Part shown: positions 8,079 through 16,536 of the stretch, in pieces
Layout of the letters: every line of letters starts with the position of its first letter
Position numbering within the stretch: the first letter of the stretch is position 1
Assembly: GCA_002405835.1 (NCBI GenBank)
Contig: DHMO01000006.1
Span: 1 to 26,139, forward strand
DNA: 26,139 nt
From: Lentisphaeria bacterium UBA4640
Lineage (GTDB): Bacteria > Verrucomicrobiota > Lentisphaeria > Victivallales > UBA1829
Direction of reading: 5' to 3'
The notes under the pieces: generated by a model
Databases searched by the model: none
The model's input: only the letters and a program-made list of their open reading frames with translations
What the model was told of the DNA's origin: nothing
Translations under genes and position numbers: made by a program

Positions 8079-10517
8079 ATGACTGTTCTGCACCTTTTAT
8101 GCGAATACCTCCCGGCTCCAATCGGAGTCGGGACCCGCTCTCCGCGGTTCTCGTGGACCGTCGACACAGAAAAAACGCTCCGGCAGACCGGCTTCCGGAT
8201 TGAAATTTTTCACACAGCGACAAAAGAAAAAATCTTCGATTCCGGCTTCGCGGAAACTTCCGCTCAGATGTTCCGCGCGGAGAATCTTCCGCTGGAAATC
8301 CAGAGCCGCTATGAATGGACCCTGTCCGTCCGTTTTTCCGACGGCTCCGTTCAGCAGTCCCGCGCGGAATTCGAAACCTCCTTCTTCTCTCCGGATGACT
8401 GGTTCGATGACTGGGTGACGCCCGTCTGGGTTCACATTCCGCCGAAAGATCAGTCGGTCACTTTCCTGCGCGGAGAGTTCGAGGCAGGAGAGCCGGAACG
8501 TATCATCCGGGCGCGCGCCTATATCGGCGCGACAACCGGAATTCACGGCAACGCAACCGCCCGGATGAACATGTACCGTTTCCGGATCAACGGGCAGCCG
8601 GTCTGCGACGATGTTCTGAACCCCGGTCAGCTTTCGCCGCGGCGCGGACGCGCACTCGTCCGCACATTTGACATTCTTCCTTTTCTGCGGGAAGGGAAAA
8701 ACGCTGCAGGCGTGATTTACATCTCCGCAAAGATTTCCATCCGGATCCTGCTTGAATATTCCGACGGGATCATCCGCCGCTTCTCGGTCCGGGACGGCGA
8801 ATGGTTCAAGCGTCCGCGCGGACCGTTTGTCCGTCTCTGGACCAATGAAATCGCGGAATTCGACGGCAAGAGCGAGCATTACGACGCCCGTCTGGAGTTC
8901 ACCGGATGGGATCTCCCCGGCTTTGCGGACCTCGACGGATGGCAGCCGGCCCGCTGTGTCTCCGCTCCCGATATTCTCGCTCCGCAGATGCAGAGTGCGG
9001 CGCCGTTTCTCCGCAAACGGAATCCCGCGCTCACCCGTTTCCCCGACGGAACCGCTGTTGCAGACTTCGGAGAAAACCGCAACGGTTTTGTCCGCATCCG
9101 CACCACGGGACCCGCGGGAACACAAATCCGTCTGAATTACGCCGAAGCGGTTGACGCTGACGGGCGAATCGACCCCATGTCCACACTCAGCGCTCAGATG
9201 GAACAGAGCATGCATCACGATATCTGCTGGAAGCGGACGGATGCGCCGGAATTTTACGAACCCTCGTTTGCTCTGCACGGATTCCGCTATGTTGAAATTT
9301 CCGGAATGCCCGAAGTCTCTCCGGATGATCTGGAAGCGGTCTATACGATGAGCTCCGTCAACGCCGGATTCCAGTTTCAGTGCGCCGATCCGCACATTCA
9401 GACGCTGATGGAGTTCTGCCTGCGCAGCTGTCAATCCAATCTGATGAGCGTTCCCACCGACTGCTGCACCCGGGAACGTCTCGGCTGGGGAGCCGATGCC
9501 GCGTCGGTTTCGCGCTTTGAATCCGCCGTTTTCGACCTCCGCCTCTTTTACGAAAAATGGTTCCATGACATTGCCGATGATCAGGGAAGCGACGGCAACC
9601 TCCAGGTTCTCGCTCCGTTTGCAATCCCCGTTTCCTGCACCGCCCTTCCGTGGAGCCGCGGATTTCTCGCAATCGCAAAGGACGCGTGGGAACAGTACGG
9701 CGACCGCACGTTCCTTGCGGAAAACTATCCGATGTTCCGCCGTTTCGGAAAATATCTGGAACGCATCACCGGACCCGACGGACTTTCCAAAGGTCACTGC
9801 GCGTTCAGCGACCATTACGCAAAAGACCAGCCTGACGAGGTGTTCCTCGAAAACGCGCATGTTCTGAATTCGTTCCAGCTTCTCGCCGAATTCGCCGGAA
9901 TTCTCGGCAGCAGCGACGATGCGGAATTCTGGAATGTCTGCGCGGAACGGAGGAAATCCGCAATCAACCGCCATTTGCGAAACGGTCTCTCCTACGGCAA
10001 TGCCACCCAGAGCGAAGCCGTTCACGCGCTCTGCTTCCGCATTGTTCCCGAGTCCGGCCGCGCCGCATTGCTGGAAGAACTCTGCCGCCAGCTCGGGGAA
10101 GACGGTTTTATACGCACCGGATATACCGGAACCGAACTTCTCATGCGGCTGCTCGAAGAGGAACGGAAACCGGAACTCGCCATGAAACTGGTCCGCAGTT
10201 CACTTCCATACACCTGGTCGCACTGGCTGGAGCTCGGGCTGACGACGTCACCGGAAGCGTGGCTTCCCGAACAGGAATCCAACCGGAGAACGACGCTGAA
10301 TCACCCGGCGCTGTGCGGCGGGCTGGGGGCGTGGCTCCTCCGTGTCTTCTGCGGAATCCGTCCGCTGGAACCGGGATACCGGAAGATACAGATCCGCCCG
10401 CTGGATCATACGGATTTTTCCGTCACGCTTCCGACTCCTTATGGAGCATTACGCGTGCGTCAGAAAACCGGACGGACTGAAATCCGGAATCCGTTTGGAA
10501 CCGAACTGCTCCCCTGA
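8079..10517 (+). CDS. GH78 alpha-L-rhamnosidase-like enzyme, cytoplasmic
   Basis: This 812-residue protein follows the domain order of bacterial alpha-L-rhamnosidases. It has an N-terminal fibronectin-like strand region (P-R-F-S-W near residue 25), then a Bac_rhamnosid_N/CBM67-like domain around residues 130-240 (L-N-P-G-Q-L, D-I-L-P-F-L-R-E-G-K-N-A). A beta-sandwich, an (alpha/alpha)6 catalytic barrel and a C-terminal beta domain follow. The catalytic signature D-C-C-T-R-E-R-L-G-W-G-A-D supplies Asp461, Glu466 and Asp473. The later glutamate is Glu726 in T-T-S-P-E-A-W, followed by L-N-H-P. These match the four acidic residues of characterised GH78 enzymes, although the usual Pro after the first Cys is Cys here. 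There is no signal peptide, so rhamnosides would be cleaved after uptake. It starts 3 bases after the GH42-like gene without a strong ribosome site, so translation is probably coupled. Alpha-L-rhamnosidase is the best call. Confidence 0.88.
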   Translation: MTVLHLLCEYLPAPIGVGTRSPRFSWTVDTEKTLRQTGFRIEIFHTATKEKIFDSGFAETSAQMFRAENLPLEIQSRYEWTLSVRFSDGSVQQSRAEFETSFFSPDDWFDDWVTPVWVHIPPKDQSVTFLRGEFEAGEPERIIRARAYIGATTGIHGNATARMNMYRFRINGQPVCDDVLNPGQLSPRRGRALVRTFDILPFLREGKNAAGVIYISAKISIRILLEYSDGIIRRFSVRDGEWFKRPRGPFVRLWTNEIAEFDGKSEHYDARLEFTGWDLPGFADLDGWQPARCVSAPDILAPQMQSAAPFLRKRNPALTRFPDGTAVADFGENRNGFVRIRTTGPAGTQIRLNYAEAVDADGRIDPMSTLSAQMEQSMHHDICWKRTDAPEFYEPSFALHGFRYVEISGMPEVSPDDLEAVYTMSSVNAGFQFQCADPHIQTLMEFCLRSCQSNLMSVPTDCCTRERLGWGADAASVSRFESAVFDLRLFYEKWFHDIADDQGSDGNLQVLAPFAIPVSCTALPWSRGFLAIAKDAWEQYGDRTFLAENYPMFRRFGKYLERITGPDGLSKGHCAFSDHYAKDQPDEVFLENAHVLNSFQLLAEFAGILGSSDDAEFWNVCAERRKSAINRHLRNGLSYGNATQSEAVHALCFRIVPESGRAALLEELCRQLGEDGFIRTGYTGTELLMRLLEEERKPELAMKLVRSSLPYTWSHWLELGLTTSPEAWLPEQESNRRTTLNHPALCGGLGAWLLRVFCGIRPLEPGYRKIQIRPLDHTDFSVTLPTPYGALRVRQKTGRTEIRNPFGTELLP

Positions 10518-10523
10518 ACCTCC

Positions 10524-10560
10524 CGCTCCGGAACATCCTTTCCGGAGCGAATTATTTTAA
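10524..10560 (+). terminator. Hairpin terminator after the GH78 gene
   Basis: A perfect 10-bp stem, CGCTCCGGAA (10524-10533) with TTCCGGAGCG (10540-10549), encloses a 6-base loop. AATTATTTTAA follows, a modest U-tract. It lies 7 bases after the GH78 stop and separates the carbohydrate operon from pgi. Confidence 0.8.
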
Positions 10561-10576
10561 AAATCCGTCTTTGCGC

Positions 10577-10605
10577 TTTACTTTATACACTTATGGGTGT
10601 ACATT
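10577..10605 (+). promoter_or_regulatory. Possible promoter of pgi
   Basis: TTTACT (10577-10582) and TACATT (10600-10605) are 17 bases apart, each matching 4 of 6 consensus positions. A promoter is expected here because a terminator lies just upstream and the gene starts at 10637. The match is weak. Confidence 0.4.
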
Positions 10606-10636
10606 ACCAAATGTAAAACCAACAGGAGAACTGAAC

Positions 10637-12226
10637 ATGGACAATTGGACCGATCGCTGCCACAAGTACACTCTCGTGGACGGAACTACCGGATTTCAAA
10701 TCAACTTCGCCGGAATGAATTTCACCGACGCAGACATCGAAGACATGAGCAAACGCTTCGTCGGCGTGCATGAAGAAATGCTCAAGATCGAGCGCGGAGA
10801 AATCAAGAACCCCGACGAGCACCGCAAAGTCACCCACTTCACCGACCGCTCCGTCTACACCGGCTCCGAAGAGTACCAGGACGTCGAGGCTTTCGTCGAA
10901 GCCGTCCGCACCGGAAAAATCGTCGGCTCCACCGGAAAGAAATTTGAAGCCGCCTTCATCAACGGAATCGGCGGATCCGCTCTCGGTCCCCAGCTGATCC
11001 AGATGGCGATCAACGGTCCCTACTGGAATGAGAAATCCGACGCCCAGCGCAACGGCTATCTCAAAATCTACTTCCTTGACAACACCGACACCGCCGGTCT
11101 CGCCGACGCTCTCCAGGTCGCCGATCTTGAAAAGACTCTCGTCGTCAACATCTCCAAGTCCGGCGGAACCCAGGAAACCAAGAACAACATGATCACCTGC
11201 ATGAACTACTATGCGGCAGCCGGACTCGACTTCGCAAAGCATGCATGCGCCATCACAATGAAGAACAGCGAGCTCGACCAGCTCTCCCGCGGCGGCAACT
11301 GGCTCAAAGTCTTTGAAATGGCCGAGTCCATCGGCGGAAGAACCAGCGAAACCAGCATCGTCGGCCACCTCCCCGCGGCTCTCGCAGGAATCAGCTTCAA
11401 GGAGCTCCTCGCCGGAGCATGCCACATGGACAGCCTCACTGCCAACCCGCAGTTCATGCAGAACCCCGCCTACATGCTCTCCGCGATGTGGTACATCGCC
11501 GGAAACGGCAAGGGCGACAAGAACATGGTCATCGTTCCCTATTCCGACAGACTCATTCTCATGTCCCGCTACCTCCAGCAGCTCGTCATGGAAAGCCTCG
11601 GAAAGGAACTCGACCTCGACGGCAAAGTCGTTCATCAGGGTCTCAACGTCTTCGGCAACAAGGGCGGCACCGATGCTCACGCATTCATCCAGCAGCTCAA
11701 CGACGGACGCAACGACTTCTTCGTCACCTTCATTGAAATCCTCGAAGACGCGCTCCCCGCGCCCATCTCCAAGGGCATTGCAATGGGCGACTACCTCCAC
11801 GGCTTCATGACCGGTCTCTCCAACGCTCTCCGCGGCAAAGGACGCCAGGTCATCGAACTGCGCCTCAACAGCGTCTCCGCATTTAATGTCGGCATGCTGA
11901 TCGCCCTTTACGAGCGCGCCGTTGCCGCATATGCGGAACTCATCCACATCAACGCGTTCCACCAGCCGGGCGTGCAGGCGTACAAGCTCGCCAGCAAGGG
12001 AGTCATCAAACTGCTCACCAATCTGGAAGACGTCTTCGCCGGAATGGCTCCGGTCTCCGGAACCTCCGCAGAACTCGCCGCGAAAGCAAACCTCTCCGCA
12101 CAGGAATACGAAGTCGACGGCATTCTCGCCAAACTTTCCGCCAACACCGGAAAGCGCGACAACCCCGTCAAAGTCTCCCGCGCATGGGATGCCGCTAAAG
12201 GCTGGATTTACTCCATTACCAAGTAA
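10637..12226 (+). CDS. pgi: Glucose-6-phosphate isomerase
   Basis: The product interconverts glucose 6-phosphate and fructose 6-phosphate in glycolysis and gluconeogenesis, in the cytoplasm. The 529-residue sequence carries the sugar-phosphate-binding loop S-K-S-G-G-T-Q-E-T (residues about 173-181), the G-G-R-T-S block in the position of the PGI signature, then V-V-H-Q-G-L-N-V-F-G-N-K-G-G-T-D-A-H and the C-terminal H-Q-P-G-V-Q-A-Y-K motif with the conserved Lys. These features fit the large-PGI branch found in several bacterial phyla rather than the E. coli type. The frame is open further upstream to 10571, but the ATG at 10637 is chosen because AGGAGAA lies 6 bases before it and the protein then begins like its relatives. 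It appears to be a single-gene unit between two terminators. Its codons are strongly biased to C-ending forms, typical of a highly expressed gene. Confidence 0.95.
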   Translation: MDNWTDRCHKYTLVDGTTGFQINFAGMNFTDADIEDMSKRFVGVHEEMLKIERGEIKNPDEHRKVTHFTDRSVYTGSEEYQDVEAFVEAVRTGKIVGSTGKKFEAAFINGIGGSALGPQLIQMAINGPYWNEKSDAQRNGYLKIYFLDNTDTAGLADALQVADLEKTLVVNISKSGGTQETKNNMITCMNYYAAAGLDFAKHACAITMKNSELDQLSRGGNWLKVFEMAESIGGRTSETSIVGHLPAALAGISFKELLAGACHMDSLTANPQFMQNPAYMLSAMWYIAGNGKGDKNMVIVPYSDRLILMSRYLQQLVMESLGKELDLDGKVVHQGLNVFGNKGGTDAHAFIQQLNDGRNDFFVTFIEILEDALPAPISKGIAMGDYLHGFMTGLSNALRGKGRQVIELRLNSVSAFNVGMLIALYERAVAAYAELIHINAFHQPGVQAYKLASKGVIKLLTNLEDVFAGMAPVSGTSAELAAKANLSAQEYEVDGILAKLSANTGKRDNPVKVSRAWDAAKGWIYSITK

Positions 12227-12239
12227 TCCGGCAGAACTG

Positions 12240-12273
12240 ACGGAGGCGGTGCGGGCGTGCCGTCTCCGTTTTT
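12240..12273 (+). terminator. Rho-independent terminator of pgi
   Basis: ACGGAGGCGG (12240-12249) pairs with CCGTCTCCGT (12260-12269), a 10-bp stem with one G-U pair and a 10-base loop, followed by a run of Ts to 12273. It begins 13 bases after the pgi stop. Confidence 0.85.
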
Positions 12274-12290
12274 CATTCAATCAGGATAAA

Positions 12291-13283
12291 ATGACGGATC
12301 ATGAAGACAAAATGACGGAACTGCTCAAGCGGTATCCCGTCAAGCTGAACTCCTACTGCAAAGCGCTGGCGGAGCAATCCCCCGCGGTTGCAAAACTTTA
12401 CCTTCCCGATCTCCGGGAACTCGACAACCCCGGACTCTCCTCCGACGGGCTGGCGGAACTGGAGCAAAGCCCCGTCCCGAATCTGATCCGCCGTTACCGC
12501 GACCGCGCGGTCCTGCTGACCACATCCGAATGTTTCGCCCGCTGCCGCTTCTGTTTCCGCAAACGGCTCTGGGCGGACGGCGCATCGCACTTCACGCTCT
12601 CCGATGAAAACCTCGACGCCGTCTGCGCGTGGCTCGACCGAAACCCCGAAGTCGATGACATTCTTCTGAGCGGCGGCGACCCGTTGGTGATGAACGACGA
12701 CCGCGTCGTCAAAATCGCTTCGCGCATCCGCAGCTCCGGAAATGTGCAAACGGTCCGGGTCTGCTCCCGTGCACCCGCCGTCGAACCGGCACGCATCACA
12801 GAAAAATTGACGGAACGCCTGTCCGTCATTGACGGATTGTGGTTCGTCACTCACTTCGACCATCCCGATGAACTGACGCCGGAGGCGGAAACCGCGCTGA
12901 AACGTCTTGTTTCGCACGGGATCCCCGTTCTCGACCAGACCGTGCTTCTGAAAGGCGTCAATGACGACGCCGAAACGCTGCGCCGGCTGTTCAAACGTCT
13001 CGCCGCTCTGCGGGTGAAACCGCATTATCTGTTCCACATCGACCCCATCGAGGGAGTTTCGCACTTCGCGACGGGAGTGGAGCGCGGACTTGAGATTCTG
13101 GAAGATTTCCGCTACACGCTCTCCTCGCTCGCGCTCCCGATGTTCGCCATCGATCTGCCGGAAGGCGCGGGCAAAGTCGTGCTTACCCCGGACTGCCGCG
13201 ACGCCGACGGGCGCTACCGCAGTTCCGTCACCGGTAAATACATCCGTCATCCGCTGGCGGATTTGACGGATACAGGAGAGTAA
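12291..13283 (+). CDS. KamA/EpmB-family radical SAM protein (lysine 2,3-aminomutase-like)
   Basis: This 330-residue radical SAM enzyme has the iron-sulfur cluster motif C-F-A-R-C-R-F-C (Cys81, Cys85, Cys88) and the S-G-G-D-P-L motif used for SAM binding. Its C-terminal I-D-L-P-E-G-A-G-K block places Lys295 where lysine 2,3-aminomutases hold pyridoxal phosphate, with the preceding Asp also kept. The family moves the alpha-amino group of lysine to the beta carbon, either on free lysine (KamA) or for modifying elongation factor P (EpmB). The length is closer to EpmB (about 340) than to KamA (about 415). No EF-P, EpmA or lysine-degradation gene is nearby, so the substrate is open. The ATG at 12291 is chosen over one at 12312 because AGGA lies 4 bases before it. 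The ABC exporter begins 4 bases after the stop and shares the transcript. Confidence 0.85.
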   Translation: MTDHEDKMTELLKRYPVKLNSYCKALAEQSPAVAKLYLPDLRELDNPGLSSDGLAELEQSPVPNLIRRYRDRAVLLTTSECFARCRFCFRKRLWADGASHFTLSDENLDAVCAWLDRNPEVDDILLSGGDPLVMNDDRVVKIASRIRSSGNVQTVRVCSRAPAVEPARITEKLTERLSVIDGLWFVTHFDHPDELTPEAETALKRLVSHGIPVLDQTVLLKGVNDDAETLRRLFKRLAALRVKPHYLFHIDPIEGVSHFATGVERGLEILEDFRYTLSSLALPMFAIDLPEGAGKVVLTPDCRDADGRYRSSVTGKYIRHPLADLTDTGE

Positions 13284-13287
13284 ACGA

Positions 13288-15006
13288 ATGCTCCGGCTGT
13301 TCAACCAGATTCGCGCAATTCTCTATCCGGCGGAAAAATACCGCCTGATCTTCATTTCCATTCTGGTTTTCTTTTCCGATCTGCTGGAACTCTGCGGACT
13401 CGGTCTTATCATGCCGGTCATTGCCCTGTTCCTGAATCCGGAGCTGTTTGAACAGAACCCCTACCTTATTCAAATCCGGAACTTCACAGGCAGCATTTCC
13501 AACAATGCTCTGATGATTCTGCTCTGCATTGTCTGCGCACTTTTCTTTGTTGCAAAAAATGTTCTTCTTTACCTCATTGCCTGGCTCCAGACCCGGTTTG
13601 CCTACACTCTTTCCGCGCGTCTCGGCTCGGAACTGCTGAAACGCTACATTGAGGGAGATTACCGTTTCCATCTGAAAGGCTCCTCGGGCGGAATGGTTGA
13701 AAAACTTCAGCAGACCCGCAATGTCATCCCGCACTTCATCAGCGCCCTGATGATGCTGGCATCCGAAGCCGCTCTGGTTCTGCTGATTCTGGTTTCCGTG
13801 TTCATTCTCGCCCCGTATTCCGCGCTCGGAATTGCTGTTTCCGGAGCGATCTTCTCTATTCCGCTGCTGCTTTTCATGAGGAAGATGGTTCAGCACCTTG
13901 CGGCTCTGACCTTCGAGCGCGCTGTGAAACTGAATTCGTTCATTCTGTTCACCGCCAACGCCCTGAAGGAGATCAAGCTGGCGAACCGCTGCAAGCCATT
14001 TGTCCGCGAAGGACACAAACTCGAATATGAAGCCATTGAAATGCCGCGTCTGCAGTTCATTTACGGACAGATTCCCCGGTTCGCCATCGAAGCCGGCGTC
14101 GTCTTCCTCGGAATGGGAACAATCGTTGTTCTGCTGCTCTGCGGCATCGCTCCGACCTCGATTGCGCTGCAGATTTCCTTCATCGGACTCGCCCTGATGC
14201 GCATGACTCCATCCGTCGCCCGCATTCAGTACAACTGGGTGCTCATCCGGGGATATCAGTTCTTTTTCGACAAAATCTACAAGGATCTCCAGGCCATCCG
14301 GCTGGAGGCGCCGCCGTCCGAACCGCCGATCACCTTCGAACATGAAATCCGTGTTGAAAACCTTTCTTTCGGATATGACAAGGATTCTCCGGTTCTGCAG
14401 AACATCTCACTCACGATTCAGAAGAACACCTCTCTTGCGTTTTCGGGTCCGACCGGATGCGGCAAAACGACGCTCGGCGACCTCATCACCGGACTTTTCC
14501 CGCCCGATTCGGGACGCGTCCTTGTCGATGGACGCGACATCCGCGGAAATCTGGAGTCATGGCGGGCGCAGATCGGTTATGTTCCGCAGAACATTTCGCT
14601 CATGAACGGAACGATTGCGGAAAACATCGCCATCGGCATTCCGCCGGATCAGATCGACCGCCAGCGCATTGCAGCGTGTCTGAAAATTGCGCAGGCGGAG
14701 GATTTTGTTCTGAGCCAGACCAATGGAATCGACCATGTCCTTACGGAAAACGGGCGCAACCTTTCAGGCGGTCAGCGTCAGCGTCTTGCAATCGCCCGCG
14801 CCCTCTATCCGAACCCCGCATTTCTGATTTTCGATGAAGCCACGAGCGCTCTGGACAACGCCACGGAAACAGCGTTTGTGGAAGCTCTTTCCGCTCTCCG
14901 CGGCAAATACACGATGCTGGTCATCGCCCACCGTCAGACCTCCGTCGACCATTGCGACACCGTTTTCCGCTTTCCAACGCCGGCGAAAAAACCGACGCAC
15001 ACCTGA
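13288..15006 (+). CDS. ABC exporter, fused membrane and ATPase domains (flippase-like)
   Basis: This 572-residue half-transporter has an N-terminal membrane domain over residues 1-310 with about six hydrophobic segments (around 18-50, 70-100, 145-195 and 255-300). The C-terminal ATPase has Walker A G-P-T-G-C-G-K-T-T at 387-395, signature L-S-G-G-Q at 492-496, Walker B F-L-I-F-D-E at 512-517 and the H-loop His548, all intact, so it should hydrolyse ATP as a homodimer. The arrangement matches exporters of the MsbA/PglK type that flip lipids or lipid-linked sugars, or export small molecules. The cargo cannot be read from the sequence. Ribosome site AGGAG lies 9 bases before the ATG, within the end of the radical SAM gene, so the two are translated together. 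The tail after the H-loop is short and Pro/Lys rich. No clear terminator follows; the gene ends convergent with uvrC. Confidence 0.88.
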   Translation: MLRLFNQIRAILYPAEKYRLIFISILVFFSDLLELCGLGLIMPVIALFLNPELFEQNPYLIQIRNFTGSISNNALMILLCIVCALFFVAKNVLLYLIAWLQTRFAYTLSARLGSELLKRYIEGDYRFHLKGSSGGMVEKLQQTRNVIPHFISALMMLASEAALVLLILVSVFILAPYSALGIAVSGAIFSIPLLLFMRKMVQHLAALTFERAVKLNSFILFTANALKEIKLANRCKPFVREGHKLEYEAIEMPRLQFIYGQIPRFAIEAGVVFLGMGTIVVLLLCGIAPTSIALQISFIGLALMRMTPSVARIQYNWVLIRGYQFFFDKIYKDLQAIRLEAPPSEPPITFEHEIRVENLSFGYDKDSPVLQNISLTIQKNTSLAFSGPTGCGKTTLGDLITGLFPPDSGRVLVDGRDIRGNLESWRAQIGYVPQNISLMNGTIAENIAIGIPPDQIDRQRIAACLKIAQAEDFVLSQTNGIDHVLTENGRNLSGGQRQRLAIARALYPNPAFLIFDEATSALDNATETAFVEALSALRGKYTMLVIAHRQTSVDHCDTVFRFPTPAKKPTHT

Positions 15007-15007
15007 C

Positions 15008-15057
15008 GGTCTCTCTCAAACCCTGCGGACAAACAATCCTCCTGCCCGAAAGAGACC
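15008..15057. other. Inverted repeat between convergent gene ends
   Basis: GGTCTCTCTC (15008-15017) and GAAAGAGACC (15048-15057) form a stem across a 30-base loop. On the minus strand all 10 positions pair if one G-U is allowed. It fills the gap between the converging exporter and uvrC genes. There is no T-run on either side, so a terminator role is uncertain. Confidence 0.35.
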
Positions 15058-15069
15058 AGAAAACACTCC

Positions 15070-16533
15070 CTACTTGTGCGTCTGCAGGAAATCATGAATC
15101 GTTGCGGCGAATTCCGCGCCGATTCCGCGGACTCGGGAAGCGATCTCCTCCGCAGAGGCTTTCCGGAGCATCGCGACGGAACCGAACTCGCGCAGCAGCG
15201 AATTGCGGCGGGCTTCTCCCAGCCCGGGAATCTCATCCAGAAGCGATTCCGATATCCGCTTCAGACGCAGCTGGCGGTTGTATGAAACCGCAAAACGGTG
15301 CGCTTCATCACGCAGCGCCTGAAGAACTTTCAGAGCCGGACGGTCACGGTCCAGCACAATCGGCTCGCTCCGTCCGGGAATGTATATTTCTTCGTTCTTT
15401 TTCGCCAGCCCCACAACCGGGAACGGCGGGCAGTTGATCGAAATCAGCGCGTCCAGCGCAAGATGAAGCTGTCCCTTGCCGCCGTCGACCATCAGCAGAT
15501 CCGGAAGGGGACGCTTCTCCTCCAGAAGGCGCGAAAAATAACGCTTGACAACCTCGTTCATCATCGCGAAGTCGTTCTGTCCCTCCACCGTCTTGATGCG
15601 GAAACGGCGGTAATTGGATTTGTCCGGTCGCCCGTCGCGCGAACAGACCAGACTCGCCACGGCAAAGGTCGTGCCGAGGTTGGAAATATCGAATCCGACA
15701 ATCACGCGCGGCGGCTTCGGAAGATGCAGTGCCTTCTGCAAGTCCAGCACAGCCTCCTTTCCGGCTTCAGACGGGATATGCGCGTGTTCAAATGTGCGCA
15801 CCTTGTTCCCCAGAATCGACTGGAGATTGCCCAGAACGTCGCGGTACGACGCGGCTTTCTCGAACTGTTTCGCGGCGGCGGCATCCTGCATTTTCGCCTT
15901 CAGCTCCTCCGCGATTTCCTTTGTATCGCCGTTCAGAATCGCAACCACCCGGTCCACCCGCGCCATATATTCCTCCTCCGTCACCTCGCCGATGCAGGGA
16001 CGGCAGCAGTCGCGCACCGTTCCGGCGAGACAATGCTTGCGGTCCTCCGCGTCCGGGGCAAGCGATTTGCAGGAGCGCAGACCGAAACGCTTTGTCAGAT
16101 ATTCACTCAGCTTGCGGAGCGCAAAACCATGCGGAAACGGTCCGAAGTAAAGACATGCGTCCTTTTTCTTCAGACGCGTCAGACGGATGCGCGGGAACTT
16201 CTCGTTCCGGTCAATCTTCAGCATCGGATAGCGCTTGTCGTCGCGCAGAAGGATGTTGTAATGCGGCGCGTACTCTTTGATGAAGCGCGACTCCAGCAGC
16301 AGCGCTTCATCTTCGTTCTTGACGATGAAGGTCTCCCAGGTGTCAATCGAATTGATGAGCGAACGGAGCTTTGGATCGGCGCGGAGCTGCTGCGATGGCT
16401 GGAAGTAGTGGGACATGCGGCGGCGCAGGTTCGAAGCCTTGCCGACGTAAATCACCGTTCCGAACCGGTCGCGGTAGACATACACGCCCGGTTTTGCCGG
16501 AATGTCTCCGGGATGAAAATCAGAGCGCGCCAT
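15070..16533 (-). CDS. uvrC: UvrABC excinuclease subunit C, short form
   Basis: UvrC makes both incisions around DNA lesions after UvrA and UvrB locate them. The 487-residue protein has the N-terminal GIY-YIG nuclease (P-G-V-Y near 15-18, I-Y-V-G-K-A at 28-33, Glu81 in L-L-E-S-R). A Cys cluster follows (155, 168, 176, 177, 180), then the UVR motif that binds UvrB (about 205-240). The RNase H-like nuclease has Asp282 in F-D-I-S, Asp350 in V-D-G-G and His412 in D-E-A-H-R-F, and the protein ends in two helix-hairpin-helix motifs (about 433-485). All catalytic residues are kept. However, only about 40 residues separate the UVR motif from Asp282, against about 160 in E. coli UvrC (610 residues), so a block of about 120 residues is missing. 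The gene starts 3 bases after the rarA stop and is last in a four-gene operon. Confidence 0.95.
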   Translation of the reverse strand: MARSDFHPGDIPAKPGVYVYRDRFGTVIYVGKASNLRRRMSHYFQPSQQLRADPKLRSLINSIDTWETFIVKNEDEALLLESRFIKEYAPHYNILLRDDKRYPMLKIDRNEKFPRIRLTRLKKKDACLYFGPFPHGFALRKLSEYLTKRFGLRSCKSLAPDAEDRKHCLAGTVRDCCRPCIGEVTEEEYMARVDRVVAILNGDTKEIAEELKAKMQDAAAAKQFEKAASYRDVLGNLQSILGNKVRTFEHAHIPSEAGKEAVLDLQKALHLPKPPRVIVGFDISNLGTTFAVASLVCSRDGRPDKSNYRRFRIKTVEGQNDFAMMNEVVKRYFSRLLEEKRPLPDLLMVDGGKGQLHLALDALISINCPPFPVVGLAKKNEEIYIPGRSEPIVLDRDRPALKVLQALRDEAHRFAVSYNRQLRLKRISESLLDEIPGLGEARRNSLLREFGSVAMLRKASAEEIASRVRGIGAEFAATIHDFLQTHK

Positions 16534-16536
16534 GCG

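Noticed and set aside
8097..10025. A 642-codon open frame on the minus strand opposite the GH78 gene
   Set aside because: An antisense shadow of a GC-rich gene. The plus-strand protein has full GH78 motifs and the antisense product resembles nothing.
10604..12280. A 558-codon open frame on the minus strand opposite pgi
   Set aside because: It mirrors the extreme C-ending codon bias of pgi. Its protein is a low-complexity run of Gly, Val, Glu and Asp with no recognisable domain, while the plus strand encodes a clear enzyme.
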